A stretch of DNA of 64,000 bases, taken from contig JASLGM010000039.1 of NCBI GenBank assembly GCA_030150045.1, positions 62,001 to 126,000 of the forward strand, read 5' to 3'. The position numbers were made by a program, and so were the translations under genes. Below the pieces are notes generated by a model. It ran no database searches. It was not told where the DNA came from and worked only from the letters and a program-made list of their open reading frames with translations. The stretch is from Taishania sp. GTDB lineage: Bacteria; Bacteroidota; Bacteroidia; Flavobacteriales_D; Crocinitomicaceae. This document shows, piece by piece, positions 23,835-32,783 of this stretch (position 1 is its first letter; every line of letters starts with the position of its first letter).

Positions 23835-26800
23835 TATTAAAAAGATGGATATTCTTTACTTTATTGTTTCTCCATTCTCTTTCTAATGCTCAGAATTATG
23901 GGAATGAATGGATTAATTATTCACAAAAGTATTTCTCTTTTCCAATAACGCAAACAGGCTTATATCGAATCAACTATGAAACGATACGTCAAGCTAATAT
24001 ACCTATCGAAGCCATTCAACATAATCAAATTCAGTTAATTGGCAGGAATAAACAACAACCCATTTATATTGAATTGAATGGCGATGGTACATTTGACGCA
24101 GGTGATTTTATTTTATTCTTTGCAGATAAAAACGATGGATGGAACGACTCATCACTTTACATAGACCCTCAAAAAGTAGCAAGTCCATACATCAATTTAT
24201 ACAACGATACCATCCACTATTTCTTTTCTTGGTCAACCAATGGTAACAACCTTCGTTTTGAAAACGAATCGGCTAATAATTTCTCTTCTTACACCCCAAA
24301 AGATTACGTTTGGTCTGTATTTAATCAAAATTATAGTAATGCGTACATAGAGGGAGAAACCTTACAATCGTTACTTTCAAGTTCATTTTATGTCGGTGGT
24401 GAAGGTTTTGGTCTTGGTGGAGTAAATGGAGTAAATGGCTACGCACTCCCCACCACAGCCGCCACACCTTTTCCATATCAAGGTCAAAATGCCCCCGATT
24501 CAAAATTTATTGGATTAGTCACCACAATGGCCAGTGCTTCTGTAAATACGGTTGGAGCTCCAAATCATCATACACGTTTCAAAATCAATAACACAACAGT
24601 TTATGACCAAACTGGATTTGGCTGTTTCCAGTTTACTGCTAACCTCCCTTTTTCCTCTAGTCTTCTTACCAACAATACTCCTGTAACTTGGGAAATTGTG
24701 GGCGATTTACCTGTTGCAACACAATATCAATCTATTACTCACTACTCTATCACTTATCCACGTTTACCAAATTTTTCGAATGTCAGTTTCATGGATTTTA
24801 AAGTGGAAAATTCGATCCAAAACAAAATTAGAATTGACCTTCAACCCTCTTTAGGCTCAAACGTCTATTACTTTTCTTTCGGGAATCAGCCCAAACGACT
24901 ACTTCCTGAAAACAACAATGGCTTAAAGACCTTGCTTCTTCCCAATTCCTCTGGCCCAACTCGAGTAGTTGGGTATGATATAAATCAAGCGATTGTTGTA
25001 CAAAAACTTTCTCCAGTTAACGGAACGGGAATGTTCAATGATTATTTAGCAGGGTCCATAGAGAATGCATTTTTAATAGTGTACCATCCAAGTTTGACTT
25101 CAGGAGTTCAAGCTTATAAAAACTATCGTCAAAGCCTAGTTGGTGGTAGCTACAATGTAATTTCAGCTAATATTGAAGAATTGTATTTCCAATTTGGTGG
25201 AGGGGTTAAGAAGCATATTTCTGCGATTCGGAATTTTTCTAATGCTGTTTATCAACGAGCAAACGTAAAACCTAAAGCTCTTTTCTTAATTGGGAAAGGA
25301 ATGTCTAATGATAGAAGTCGGTTGAATGCTGCTGCATATAATGAGAATCTTGTTCCGACTTTTGGAATTCCGGCAAGTGATCTTATTATTACAAGTAATT
25401 TACCCGGAACAGATTTATGGACACCCCTTATTCCTACAGGAAGACTTTCAGTCAAAGATGATCAAGGTATCTACACGTATTTGAATAAGATCCAAGAGTA
25501 TGAATTGGCCCAAAATCCTAATGATGTTTATGATACACCTGCAAAGGATTGGCAAAAACAAGTCGTTCATTTGGTTGGAGGTTCAGACTTAGGGCAACAA
25601 AACTCATTCAATGTCCAAATGACAATGATGAAAAACACAATTGAAAAAGATTCTTTTGCTGGGAAAGTACATACGATTAAACGGGAAAGCGACGATCCTA
25701 TTCCGCCAAATAGTTTAAACCAAATCATGGAACGGATTCGAAAAGGGGTTTCAATCATGACGTATTATGGTCACTATGGAATTGGAGACAACGGATTTGA
25801 GATCAATTTAGATGATGTCAATAACTGGAACAATGCGGGAAAATATCCCTTGATGATTGTGAACTCTTGCTACAATGGTGATTTGTTCAAACCTGGACTA
25901 AGCTCTTCCTCTGAATATTTTGTGGGCGCTCCAAATGTGGGTGCAATCGGATACATTTCTAGTACAAGTACAGGCTTCCATCCTATGGTTGGAGATTATT
26001 CCAATCAACTATATAGGGAATTTGGTCGCTACAACTACGGAAAATCCATTGGCGAGTGTATGAATCGTACGATACAGAACTTGTTCAATCCGTATAATTT
26101 ATACATGGAAGTTACTGCAACGCAAATGCTTTTGCATGGTGATCCTGCTATGAAGGTGAATTCTCACATTAAACCAGAAATTGAATTACTTCCTGAGAAT
26201 GTACGTCTTTTACCTACTAACATAGATTTAAGTGTTGACTCATTAACATTAGAGATTATCGTGAAAAATCTTGGACAATCTATTGCTGACACTGTAATGG
26301 TTGAGATTCGTAGAAACTTCCCGAATTCTCAAATTGATTCCATTTACTTCTTGAAACGTCCTCGATTGGATTACACGGACACCATTCGTTTCCGTATGCC
26401 ACTGATGCCAAGTATTGCTGCTGGAATCAACTCTTTTGATATTAAAGTTGATATTCCAAGTGTATACCCTGAGGTCTATGACGATATATACAACAATCAA
26501 ATAGTTAAACCATTTTTTGTCAATTTAAGCGGTGTGATGCCTGTAGCTCCTTACGAGTTTGCAATTATTCCATGGGACACTGTAACCCTCGTCGCTAGTA
26601 CAATTAACCCCATTGATAATTTCAATACTTATCTTTTTGAAATAGACACCACCGATTTATTCAACAGTCCTTTCAAAAAACATGCAACCGTTGCAGGACT
26701 TGGAGGTGTAAAAAAAGTCAAAATGAGTGATTGGAATCAATCGTTCGTATTCAGTGATTCAACAGTGTATTTTTGGCGCGTTGGAATTGCTTCTGACACT

Positions 26801-28915
26801 ATGCAATGGGCGGAAAGTTCTTTCCAATACATCAATGGTAAAGCAGGTTGGGGACAGACCCATTTCTTCCAAGGCAAGAAAAATAACTTTAACAATGTCG
26901 TTTACAACCGAAACACTAGGCTTCGTGAGATGTCACCGGACTCTGTGTTAATTTTGTTAGAATCCTATACGGACACACGATATGAAAATGCTTGGTACAT
27001 CAATGGTACGATGCAAGATTATTCTGTATGTGGAAACTGGCCACAACTACATGTAGCCGTTATAGACCCTGTCACTATTGAACCTTGGTCGACGAATTAC
27101 AATGGCCAGCATCCAGGGAATGACTTTGGTAACGTAATGGGATGTAGAGCACGTCCTGAGAAGTATTTTATTTTCTCACAAGGAGATCCTTCATCGATGA
27201 ACTCTTTTAGAGAGATGGTATTGAACCGCGTACCAAACGGGCATCATTTACTTATTTGGGCGCCTAATGGGGCAGACTACACCCTTTGGGACGCACAAAC
27301 GTATGCTGCTTTCGCTGCTCTTGGTTCAGACAGTATTATCCCTGGTAGAATGAATAACACTTTTACCTTTTATGTTCAAAAGGGAGTGCCTAGCTCGATG
27401 AAGGAATATGTTGTAGATGAAGCTCACCCAAATGGTGTTGGTGCAGAATTTGGATTCATAAAAGCCCGAATTGAATTTTACATCCAAAGTGCGGTTGGTC
27501 ATGGTCAAGAATCTACTCCTTTAATTGGTCCTGCCTTTGCATGGAAAGCTATTTTTTGGAAACAACATGCTTTAGAATCTAATTCAGCAGATACAACACG
27601 ATTGATTGTTCAACCGTACACATGGGAAATGCAACCAGGTCCAAAGGTAGATTTATTCTTTAGCCCTCACGATTCTTTACAGAATCTACAACATCATATT
27701 AACGCTCAAGAATATCCTTTCGTTCGTTTATTTGCTAATTACAAAGATTCCATTCGCTTTACACCAGCTCAACTTGATCATTGGCATATTCTTTATGACT
27801 GGGCGCCTGAAGCTGCTATCGATGGTTCTAACGGATATTATTTCAGTCATTTGAACGACAGTATACATGAAGGAGAACGCTTGGCTTTTTCTGTTCCAGT
27901 ACGCAACGTGTTTTCAATCCCGATGGATTCTTTACTCGTGAATTACTGGGTAGTTGACAACAACAATATTACCCATCCGATTACTTATGCTAGGCAAGCC
28001 CCTTTGTTAGTGAATGGAACATTACATGATACGGTTCACTTTTCTTCTGAAGGGCTAAAAGGTGATTGCTCCTTATGGATGGAAGTAAATCCTTACATAA
28101 ATGGAAGCGTATACAAAACCGATCAACCGGAGCAACATCATTTCAATAATGTTTTACAATTTCCATTTCATGTTAATAGTGACAATTTGAATCCGATTTT
28201 AGATGTAACCTTTGATGGAAGGCATATTTTAAACGGAGATATTGTTAGTCCAAAATCAGAAATTTTGATTTCTCTTAAAGACAACAATCCTTATTTGATT
28301 ATGAATAGTGATTCGGATACAACTTTGTTCGGTATTTATCTAACGCCACCAAATGGTCAAATGACACGTGTTCCTTTTGTGTTAAACGGTCAACCAAACA
28401 TGCACTGGACTCCAGCAGAAAACAATTATAGACGTTTCAAAATTTTATACCCTGGGAACTTTACCAAGGACGGGAAATACAGATTAACTGTTCAAGGAGC
28501 AGATAGAACTGGTAATTTATCCGGGGATTTACAATATAAAATTGATTTTGAAGTCATCAATGGTTCCAGTATTACAAACATGATGAATTACCCAAATCCA
28601 TTCAGTACATCAACGCGTTTTGTTTTTACCTTAACCGGTTCGGAGTCTCCAGATGATATCATTATTCAGATAATGACTGTAACGGGTCGTGTGGTAAGGG
28701 AAATAACCGAAGATCAGTTAGGTCCTATTCGTATTGGGCGAAATATTACGGAATATGCATGGGATGGCAGGGATGAATTCGGAGATCAATTAGCAAATGG
28801 AGTTTATTTATACACGGTAAAAGCAAGAATCAATGGGGAAGACATTGAACACCGTGAATCGGGTGCGGATAAATACTTTAAAAAGAATTTCGGAAAAATG
28901 TATTTATTGAGGTAA
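23831..28915 (+). CDS. Gingipain-like C25 peptidase, putative type IX secretion sortase PorU2
   Basis: A 1,694-residue exported protein: signal peptide 1-21, a beta-rich N-terminal region, a gingipain-type C25 caspase-fold domain at about 410-780, large Ig/beta-sandwich regions, and a C-terminal sorting-like domain from about 1,585. The catalytic pair is visible: His in TYYGHYG (about 645) and Cys in NSCYNGD (about 680). The C-terminal domain shows YPNPFS, VTGRVVREI, WDGRDEFGDQLANGVYLYTV and ends MYLLR, as in PorU proteins and type A cargo. The length exceeds classical PorU (about 1,100-1,300) and fits the PorU2 group. The 4-nt overlap with the PorV-like gene supports a joint role in cargo processing. 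Confidence 0.85.
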   Translation: MILKRWIFFTLLFLHSLSNAQNYGNEWINYSQKYFSFPITQTGLYRINYETIRQANIPIEAIQHNQIQLIGRNKQQPIYIELNGDGTFDAGDFILFFADKNDGWNDSSLYIDPQKVASPYINLYNDTIHYFFSWSTNGNNLRFENESANNFSSYTPKDYVWSVFNQNYSNAYIEGETLQSLLSSSFYVGGEGFGLGGVNGVNGYALPTTAATPFPYQGQNAPDSKFIGLVTTMASASVNTVGAPNHHTRFKINNTTVYDQTGFGCFQFTANLPFSSSLLTNNTPVTWEIVGDLPVATQYQSITHYSITYPRLPNFSNVSFMDFKVENSIQNKIRIDLQPSLGSNVYYFSFGNQPKRLLPENNNGLKTLLLPNSSGPTRVVGYDINQAIVVQKLSPVNGTGMFNDYLAGSIENAFLIVYHPSLTSGVQAYKNYRQSLVGGSYNVISANIEELYFQFGGGVKKHISAIRNFSNAVYQRANVKPKALFLIGKGMSNDRSRLNAAAYNENLVPTFGIPASDLIITSNLPGTDLWTPLIPTGRLSVKDDQGIYTYLNKIQEYELAQNPNDVYDTPAKDWQKQVVHLVGGSDLGQQNSFNVQMTMMKNTIEKDSFAGKVHTIKRESDDPIPPNSLNQIMERIRKGVSIMTYYGHYGIGDNGFEINLDDVNNWNNAGKYPLMIVNSCYNGDLFKPGLSSSSEYFVGAPNVGAIGYISSTSTGFHPMVGDYSNQLYREFGRYNYGKSIGECMNRTIQNLFNPYNLYMEVTATQMLLHGDPAMKVNSHIKPEIELLPENVRLLPTNIDLSVDSLTLEIIVKNLGQSIADTVMVEIRRNFPNSQIDSIYFLKRPRLDYTDTIRFRMPLMPSIAAGINSFDIKVDIPSVYPEVYDDIYNNQIVKPFFVNLSGVMPVAPYEFAIIPWDTVTLVASTINPIDNFNTYLFEIDTTDLFNSPFKKHATVAGLGGVKKVKMSDWNQSFVFSDSTVYFWRVGIASDTMQWAESSFQYINGKAGWGQTHFFQGKKNNFNNVVYNRNTRLREMSPDSVLILLESYTDTRYENAWYINGTMQDYSVCGNWPQLHVAVIDPVTIEPWSTNYNGQHPGNDFGNVMGCRARPEKYFIFSQGDPSSMNSFREMVLNRVPNGHHLLIWAPNGADYTLWDAQTYAAFAALGSDSIIPGRMNNTFTFYVQKGVPSSMKEYVVDEAHPNGVGAEFGFIKARIEFYIQSAVGHGQESTPLIGPAFAWKAIFWKQHALESNSADTTRLIVQPYTWEMQPGPKVDLFFSPHDSLQNLQHHINAQEYPFVRLFANYKDSIRFTPAQLDHWHILYDWAPEAAIDGSNGYYFSHLNDSIHEGERLAFSVPVRNVFSIPMDSLLVNYWVVDNNNITHPITYARQAPLLVNGTLHDTVHFSSEGLKGDCSLWMEVNPYINGSVYKTDQPEQHHFNNVLQFPFHVNSDNLNPILDVTFDGRHILNGDIVSPKSEILISLKDNNPYLIMNSDSDTTLFGIYLTPPNGQMTRVPFVLNGQPNMHWTPAENNYRRFKILYPGNFTKDGKYRLTVQGADRTGNLSGDLQYKIDFEVINGSSITNMMNYPNPFSTSTRFVFTLTGSESPDDIIIQIMTVTGRVVREITEDQLGPIRIGRNITEYAWDGRDEFGDQLANGVYLYTVKARINGEDIEHRESGADKYFKKNFGKMYLLR

Positions 28916-29013
28916 TTTCAGTTTTTGAGTTTTTGGATCAAATCTTTTTATTTCCTTTATTTCCAGAATTTGGGTTCATTTGAAACCTATAGCGTTTATC
29001 GCCAGAAGGATTT

Positions 29014-29158
29014 CTGCCAGGGTGTAGCGGTGATAGCTAAACGCACTGAAAAGGGTGTGAACGCAAGGTTGCCATTGCGACTGAAAGAAGCACATTGTAA
29101 CCTGCTAGTGAACCCTTTTTCAGAAGTTTACTAAAACGCGGAAACCGTTTAGGCAGCC
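29014..29158 (-). repeat. Family A structured repeat, copy A6
   Basis: Family A on the minus strand between two convergent genes. It has GGCTGCC at 29158, CGGTTTCCGCG, TTTAGTAAACTTC, the loop GCTTCTTTCAGTCGC, GCGTTCACACCC and CTGGCAG at the end. The outer stem pairs CTGAAAAGGGT (29046-29056) with ACCCTTTTTCAG (29112-29123), one bulged T. It occupies most of the 28916-29177 gap. Confidence 0.78.
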
Positions 29159-29177
29159 AAAAAAAATCTTTAGTTTA

Positions 29178-30410
29178 TTAGAAAAAACGACAAGCTAAAA
29201 TAGCGGTATCATCGACAAACGGACACGTTGTACGCCATTCATCAAGTTTTCCAAAAGTGAGATTCGTGACGTCTTCCATTTTTAACATGTAGAATGAATG
29301 GACAACTTTTATGAGACGCTCGAGACCAAATTGCTCGCCGGCTTCGTTCTCTAATTCAACCACGCCATCCGTGTAAGAAATCAATGCAGTATTGGGTTTA
29401 AGGACCACTTCGCCAATGTTTAAGAAGGGTAATTCGTTGAACATTCCAAGTCCAATAGTACCTTGATCTAGCATCTTTACTTCCTTTCCATTCGTCAGAA
29501 TAGGATGATTGTGCCCCGCATTTACGTAGGTCATCAATCGGGTTTCGGCGTTGAAATGAGCGATAAAAAAGGTGATAAACTTCTCCCCTTTTGTGGTTTG
29601 CATGACTTTTTCATTCAGTTCACGTACGAGAAAATCCAACTCATATTTTTGTAAAATAAGCAGTGTTCTTAATGTTGCCTGAAAATTTGCCATCAACATG
29701 GCTGCGCTTATTCCTTTGCCTGATACATCACCTATACACATGATGTATTCATTTTTACGGATGGGAATAAAATCGTAATAATCTCCTCCTACTTGGTTGT
29801 GCGCAAGGTATTTTGCGGCTATGTCCATTTTTCTATTGGAGGGCAATTCTGCGGGGAACAAAAACTGTTGCATTTCACTTGCAAGTGCGAGTTCCTTTTC
29901 AAATTGTTCTTGTATCACCTTTTGTTTTTCCATCTGCTTGTTTTCGATGGCCACGACGATAATATTGGCTAAGGTTTGAACAAAACGCAGGTTTTCAATG
30001 AACTTTTCATTGTTTTGAATATGTGTTTCGAGATGGCGTAGCAAGAGGTAAGAAAGAGGTTTTTCATTGTGGAAAACGGGTACTACCACTTGGAAATCCT
30101 GTAAGATTCGCGTGGGAGAAGAGTGAATAAAAGTAATTTCTTTGAAGCGCCCTAATTCTCCAATCACGTCGAAATCTTTGAAGGATCCTTTCACGCCAAT
30201 TTTGGTTTGTATGACCCACTCATTGGCGTGATTGAAAAGTACAATTTTATTGAATCCTAACTGATCTTGCAAAATGTATAGAAATATTTTCATCAAATAC
30301 TCAACTGGCATATTCGAGTTTATGGCACTCGTTATTTCCAAAAGAGAATTCAATTTAAAATCCTTTTCTGCCAATTCTGCTTCTAAGTTATCGATTCGGA
30401 TATCTTTCAT
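29178..30410 (-). CDS. GAF-SpoIIE (PP2C-type) serine/threonine phosphatase
   Basis: The 410-residue protein starts with a short coiled coil, followed by a GAF-like sensor region (about 20-160: LLEITSAINSNMPVEYLM, LGFNKIVLFN). The SpoIIE/PP2C phosphatase domain covers about 190-410: HNQVGGDYYDFIPI, CIGDVSGKGISAAMLMA with the metal-binding Asp, NAGHNHPIL, and SYTDGVVELEN. SpoIIE-type phosphatases typically dephosphorylate anti-sigma-factor antagonists in partner-switching systems. No anti-sigma factor is nearby, so the target is unknown. It ends an apparent operon with lpxD-like, with no gap between them. Confidence 0.9.
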   Translation of the reverse strand: MKDIRIDNLEAELAEKDFKLNSLLEITSAINSNMPVEYLMKIFLYILQDQLGFNKIVLFNHANEWVIQTKIGVKGSFKDFDVIGELGRFKEITFIHSSPTRILQDFQVVVPVFHNEKPLSYLLLRHLETHIQNNEKFIENLRFVQTLANIIVVAIENKQMEKQKVIQEQFEKELALASEMQQFLFPAELPSNRKMDIAAKYLAHNQVGGDYYDFIPIRKNEYIMCIGDVSGKGISAAMLMANFQATLRTLLILQKYELDFLVRELNEKVMQTTKGEKFITFFIAHFNAETRLMTYVNAGHNHPILTNGKEVKMLDQGTIGLGMFNELPFLNIGEVVLKPNTALISYTDGVVELENEAGEQFGLERLIKVVHSFYMLKMEDVTNLTFGKLDEWRTTCPFVDDTAILACRFF

Positions 30411-31340
30411 TTATTTGATTTTGCGAACCAAATCAGGTAAGGATTTTAAAGCTGCGACTTCACGGAATTTATCTCTTGCCTCTCCACACGGACTACCGAA
30501 GTATGTTTTTCCGGCTTCTAAGTCTTTTCCAATTCCTGATTGAGCAAGGACTACCACACCGTCTTCAATTGTTACATCTGAAGCACAGCCTACTTGTCCC
30601 CAAAGTGTTACGCGGTTTCCTATGCGTACACAGCCTGCTAATCCAACTTGTGCAGCGAACAGACAGTTTTCTCCTACCACTGTATCGTGTCCAATGTGAA
30701 CCATGTTGTCGATTTTTGTTCCTTTCCCGATTTTTGTATCTCCAGAAACGCCAGCATCAATGGTGCAGTTTGCTCCAATTTCTACCTCATCCTCAATTTG
30801 AACCCATCCACATGTGTGCATACGATCAAACCCTTCTGGTTTGCGTTTGTAATAAAACGCATTGTGTCCTAAAGTGGTGTTAGGTCCAATAACAACATTA
30901 TCGCCAATAATGGTGCGGTCGCCGATCACTGCACCTGGGTAGATACGTGAATTTTTACCGATTTTTACATAGTTTCCAATGTAAGTGTTTGGATAGATAA
31001 TGGCTGTAGGATGGATAATTGCTTTTTCTGAAATACTTGCTTTTGGATCTTCTATTGGGCAAAAATGCTTGGTTAACCAGTTGTAAGCATCAAAAGGTTT
31101 TTCGTGTACGATGATTGATTTTCCTTCAGGGCATTCCACTTCTTTGTCAATTAGAATAATGGTTGCCGCGCTGTTTAATGCTTTATCGTAATATTTTGGG
31201 TGATCCACAAACACTAAATCTCCTGGAGTAACCTTATGAATCTCATTGATTCCCTCTACCAGCTGCGTCGCTTCTCCTTTAAAAACCCCGTTGATCAATT
31301 GTGCAATTTCTTGCACGGTCTGTGGATGTTGTAATTTCAT
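30411..31340 (-). CDS. UDP-3-O-acylglucosamine N-acyltransferase paralogue (LpxD-like)
   Basis: A 309-residue left-handed beta-helix acyltransferase. The N-terminal domain (QTVQEIAQLINGVFKG, PGDLVFVDHPKYYDKAL) matches the UDP-binding LpxD_N module. Hexapeptide repeats run from about residue 100 to 290 (AIIHPTAIIYPNTYIGNYVK, then IGKGTKIDNMVHIGHDTVVG). The His in HIGHDTVVGEN aligns with the catalytic His of LpxD. It is shorter than classical LpxD (about 340), like the second LpxD copy common in Bacteroidota, so acyl transfer to lipid A is likely but not certain. It is directly followed by the phosphatase gene. Confidence 0.85.
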   Translation of the reverse strand: MKLQHPQTVQEIAQLINGVFKGEATQLVEGINEIHKVTPGDLVFVDHPKYYDKALNSAATIILIDKEVECPEGKSIIVHEKPFDAYNWLTKHFCPIEDPKASISEKAIIHPTAIIYPNTYIGNYVKIGKNSRIYPGAVIGDRTIIGDNVVIGPNTTLGHNAFYYKRKPEGFDRMHTCGWVQIEDEVEIGANCTIDAGVSGDTKIGKGTKIDNMVHIGHDTVVGENCLFAAQVGLAGCVRIGNRVTLWGQVGCASDVTIEDGVVVLAQSGIGKDLEAGKTYFGSPCGEARDKFREVAALKSLPDLVRKIK

Positions 31341-31394
31341 ACCGTTCTATATTTCGTATAAAATTAATGGGAATCCACGGATTTAGTGGGGAAA

Positions 31395-31455
31395 AATAAA
31401 TTTATTATCCGCCATGTATTGTTAATAGCGTTACCCAACTACATTTATGGCGGAT
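31395..31455 (-). terminator. Probable terminator of the GH16 gene
   Basis: ATCCGCCAT (31407-31415) pairs with ATGGCGGAT (31447-31455) across a 31-nt loop. On the minus strand it is followed by AT-rich sequence with T runs. Confidence 0.6.
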
Positions 31456-31464
31456 TTGTATTTT

Positions 31465-32691
31465 CTATCTGTTTTCTTTTAATTCAATACGTTCGATTAT
31501 TTTCTGATCGTCCGAAGTCATTTGCAAGGTGTATTTCCCTGCTTTTATGTCTTTAAAACTCAATTTGTAAATTGCAGAACCAACTGCTGGCGAATCGACA
31601 ACAACTGTTCCCTTATCATCTAAAAGTTGGATAGCTAATTTTTTGGAAATAGGGGTATAATCACATTGCACCACAAGATTACTTCCTACTTCATCTTTGT
31701 AAACACGAATGTGTCCTAATGTTTCGCTAGCATTTATTTTCTTAAGACTTCGTTTTGTTTTTCCTAATTCACTCCCTAATTTTTTCGCTCTAATTTTCCC
31801 GTGTTCGTATACATAGCTTTGTGTTCCATTTTTAGTAAAAATGATTTCCTTTTGCTGTGCGGATTCTTGATATACTCGTATGTAGTCAACTTCATAGACA
31901 GCCGGGAAAGGCGTATTCTGGTCTTGTCCAGGGCCGAAGGCACAGCCAAAGTTGTTAGCTAATCCAAGATTTGCGATGATATTTGCTGGTTCATTCAGCG
32001 AGCCTGCCCAAGAGGCTATCCGCTGTCCATTTAAAAACCAAAACGCTGCATTTTCATTCCACTCTCCACTCATGGTATTGAATTCAGTACTGAAATCACC
32101 GGTCATGGGTAACCAGTTTCCAAATCCTTTACAACCACCATCTGGACAATGCATGTCATAGTGTACTTTATCTAATTTTTCCCCTTTTGCTTCAAATATG
32201 TCAAACTCTTCATTTGGTTTACCTCCAAACAACCAAAATGCTGGCCACAATCCTGCTCCAGTAGGTAGTTTAAATCTTACTTCGAAAATACCATACTTGA
32301 ACTGTTCTTTAGAGAACAGCATTCCTGAAGTATAACTCCACTCTCTATAATTATCTTTTTTATCTTGTAATTTGAACGTGTCGGATTCATAATTTACACC
32401 TCTTGCAGTTACTTTCTCTTCTTTGAGCACCATTTTCACTTTCCCATCTTCGAACACCAAGTTTTGACCATCTGTCATCCATTCTTGGTAACATGTTCCT
32501 GCGTAATTCTGTCCCCAAGGATAACTTGTTAACCAATTTGAACGGTTCAATTGTTGGTTTGAAAATTCATCAGAAAAGGACAATCCATATCGGTGGAACT
32601 TACCTTTTGCATCGACTGAATAAATCACTTCTGGTTGTGCCTGAGCACTCACATAAAACACTAAAAATAAGGCTGCAAGAATTGTTTTCAT
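31465..32691 (-). CDS. Secreted glycoside hydrolase family 16 protein
   Basis: A signal peptide ends near AQAQ. The GH16 jelly-roll domain (about 35-280) includes SFSDEFSNQQLNRSNW, YGIFEVRFKLPTGAGLWPAF and the catalytic motif EFDIFEAKG, matching ExDxxE, with VDYIRVYQ at its end. GH16 enzymes cleave beta-1,3-glucans, agarose, carrageenan or related polymers; I cannot assign the substrate. The last 130 residues form a beta-rich domain that resembles a sorting or binding module (GSAIYKLSFKDIKAGKYTLQ). It stands alone, not in a polysaccharide utilisation locus. Confidence 0.9.
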   Translation of the reverse strand: MKTILAALFLVFYVSAQAQPEVIYSVDAKGKFHRYGLSFSDEFSNQQLNRSNWLTSYPWGQNYAGTCYQEWMTDGQNLVFEDGKVKMVLKEEKVTARGVNYESDTFKLQDKKDNYREWSYTSGMLFSKEQFKYGIFEVRFKLPTGAGLWPAFWLFGGKPNEEFDIFEAKGEKLDKVHYDMHCPDGGCKGFGNWLPMTGDFSTEFNTMSGEWNENAAFWFLNGQRIASWAGSLNEPANIIANLGLANNFGCAFGPGQDQNTPFPAVYEVDYIRVYQESAQQKEIIFTKNGTQSYVYEHGKIRAKKLGSELGKTKRSLKKINASETLGHIRVYKDEVGSNLVVQCDYTPISKKLAIQLLDDKGTVVVDSPAVGSAIYKLSFKDIKAGKYTLQMTSDDQKIIERIELKENR

Positions 32692-32732
32692 AGTTGATTA
32701 TTTAAACGATAAATATACTGAAAAACGGAAAT

Positions 32733-32762
32733 AAAAAAATCCCAACACAAGGATTGGGATTT
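32733..32762 (-). terminator. Rho-independent terminator of the E1 fusion gene
   Basis: AAATCCCAA (32738-32746) pairs with TTGGGATTT (32754-32762), with a T run on the minus strand. Confidence 0.9.
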
Positions 32763-32783
32763 GAAATAAATTTTTCTATTCAA

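Noticed and set aside
28925..29134. 69-codon frame after the PorU2 gene
   Set aside because: It lies entirely within and beside repeat A6 and disappears in the other A copies, so it is not conserved coding.
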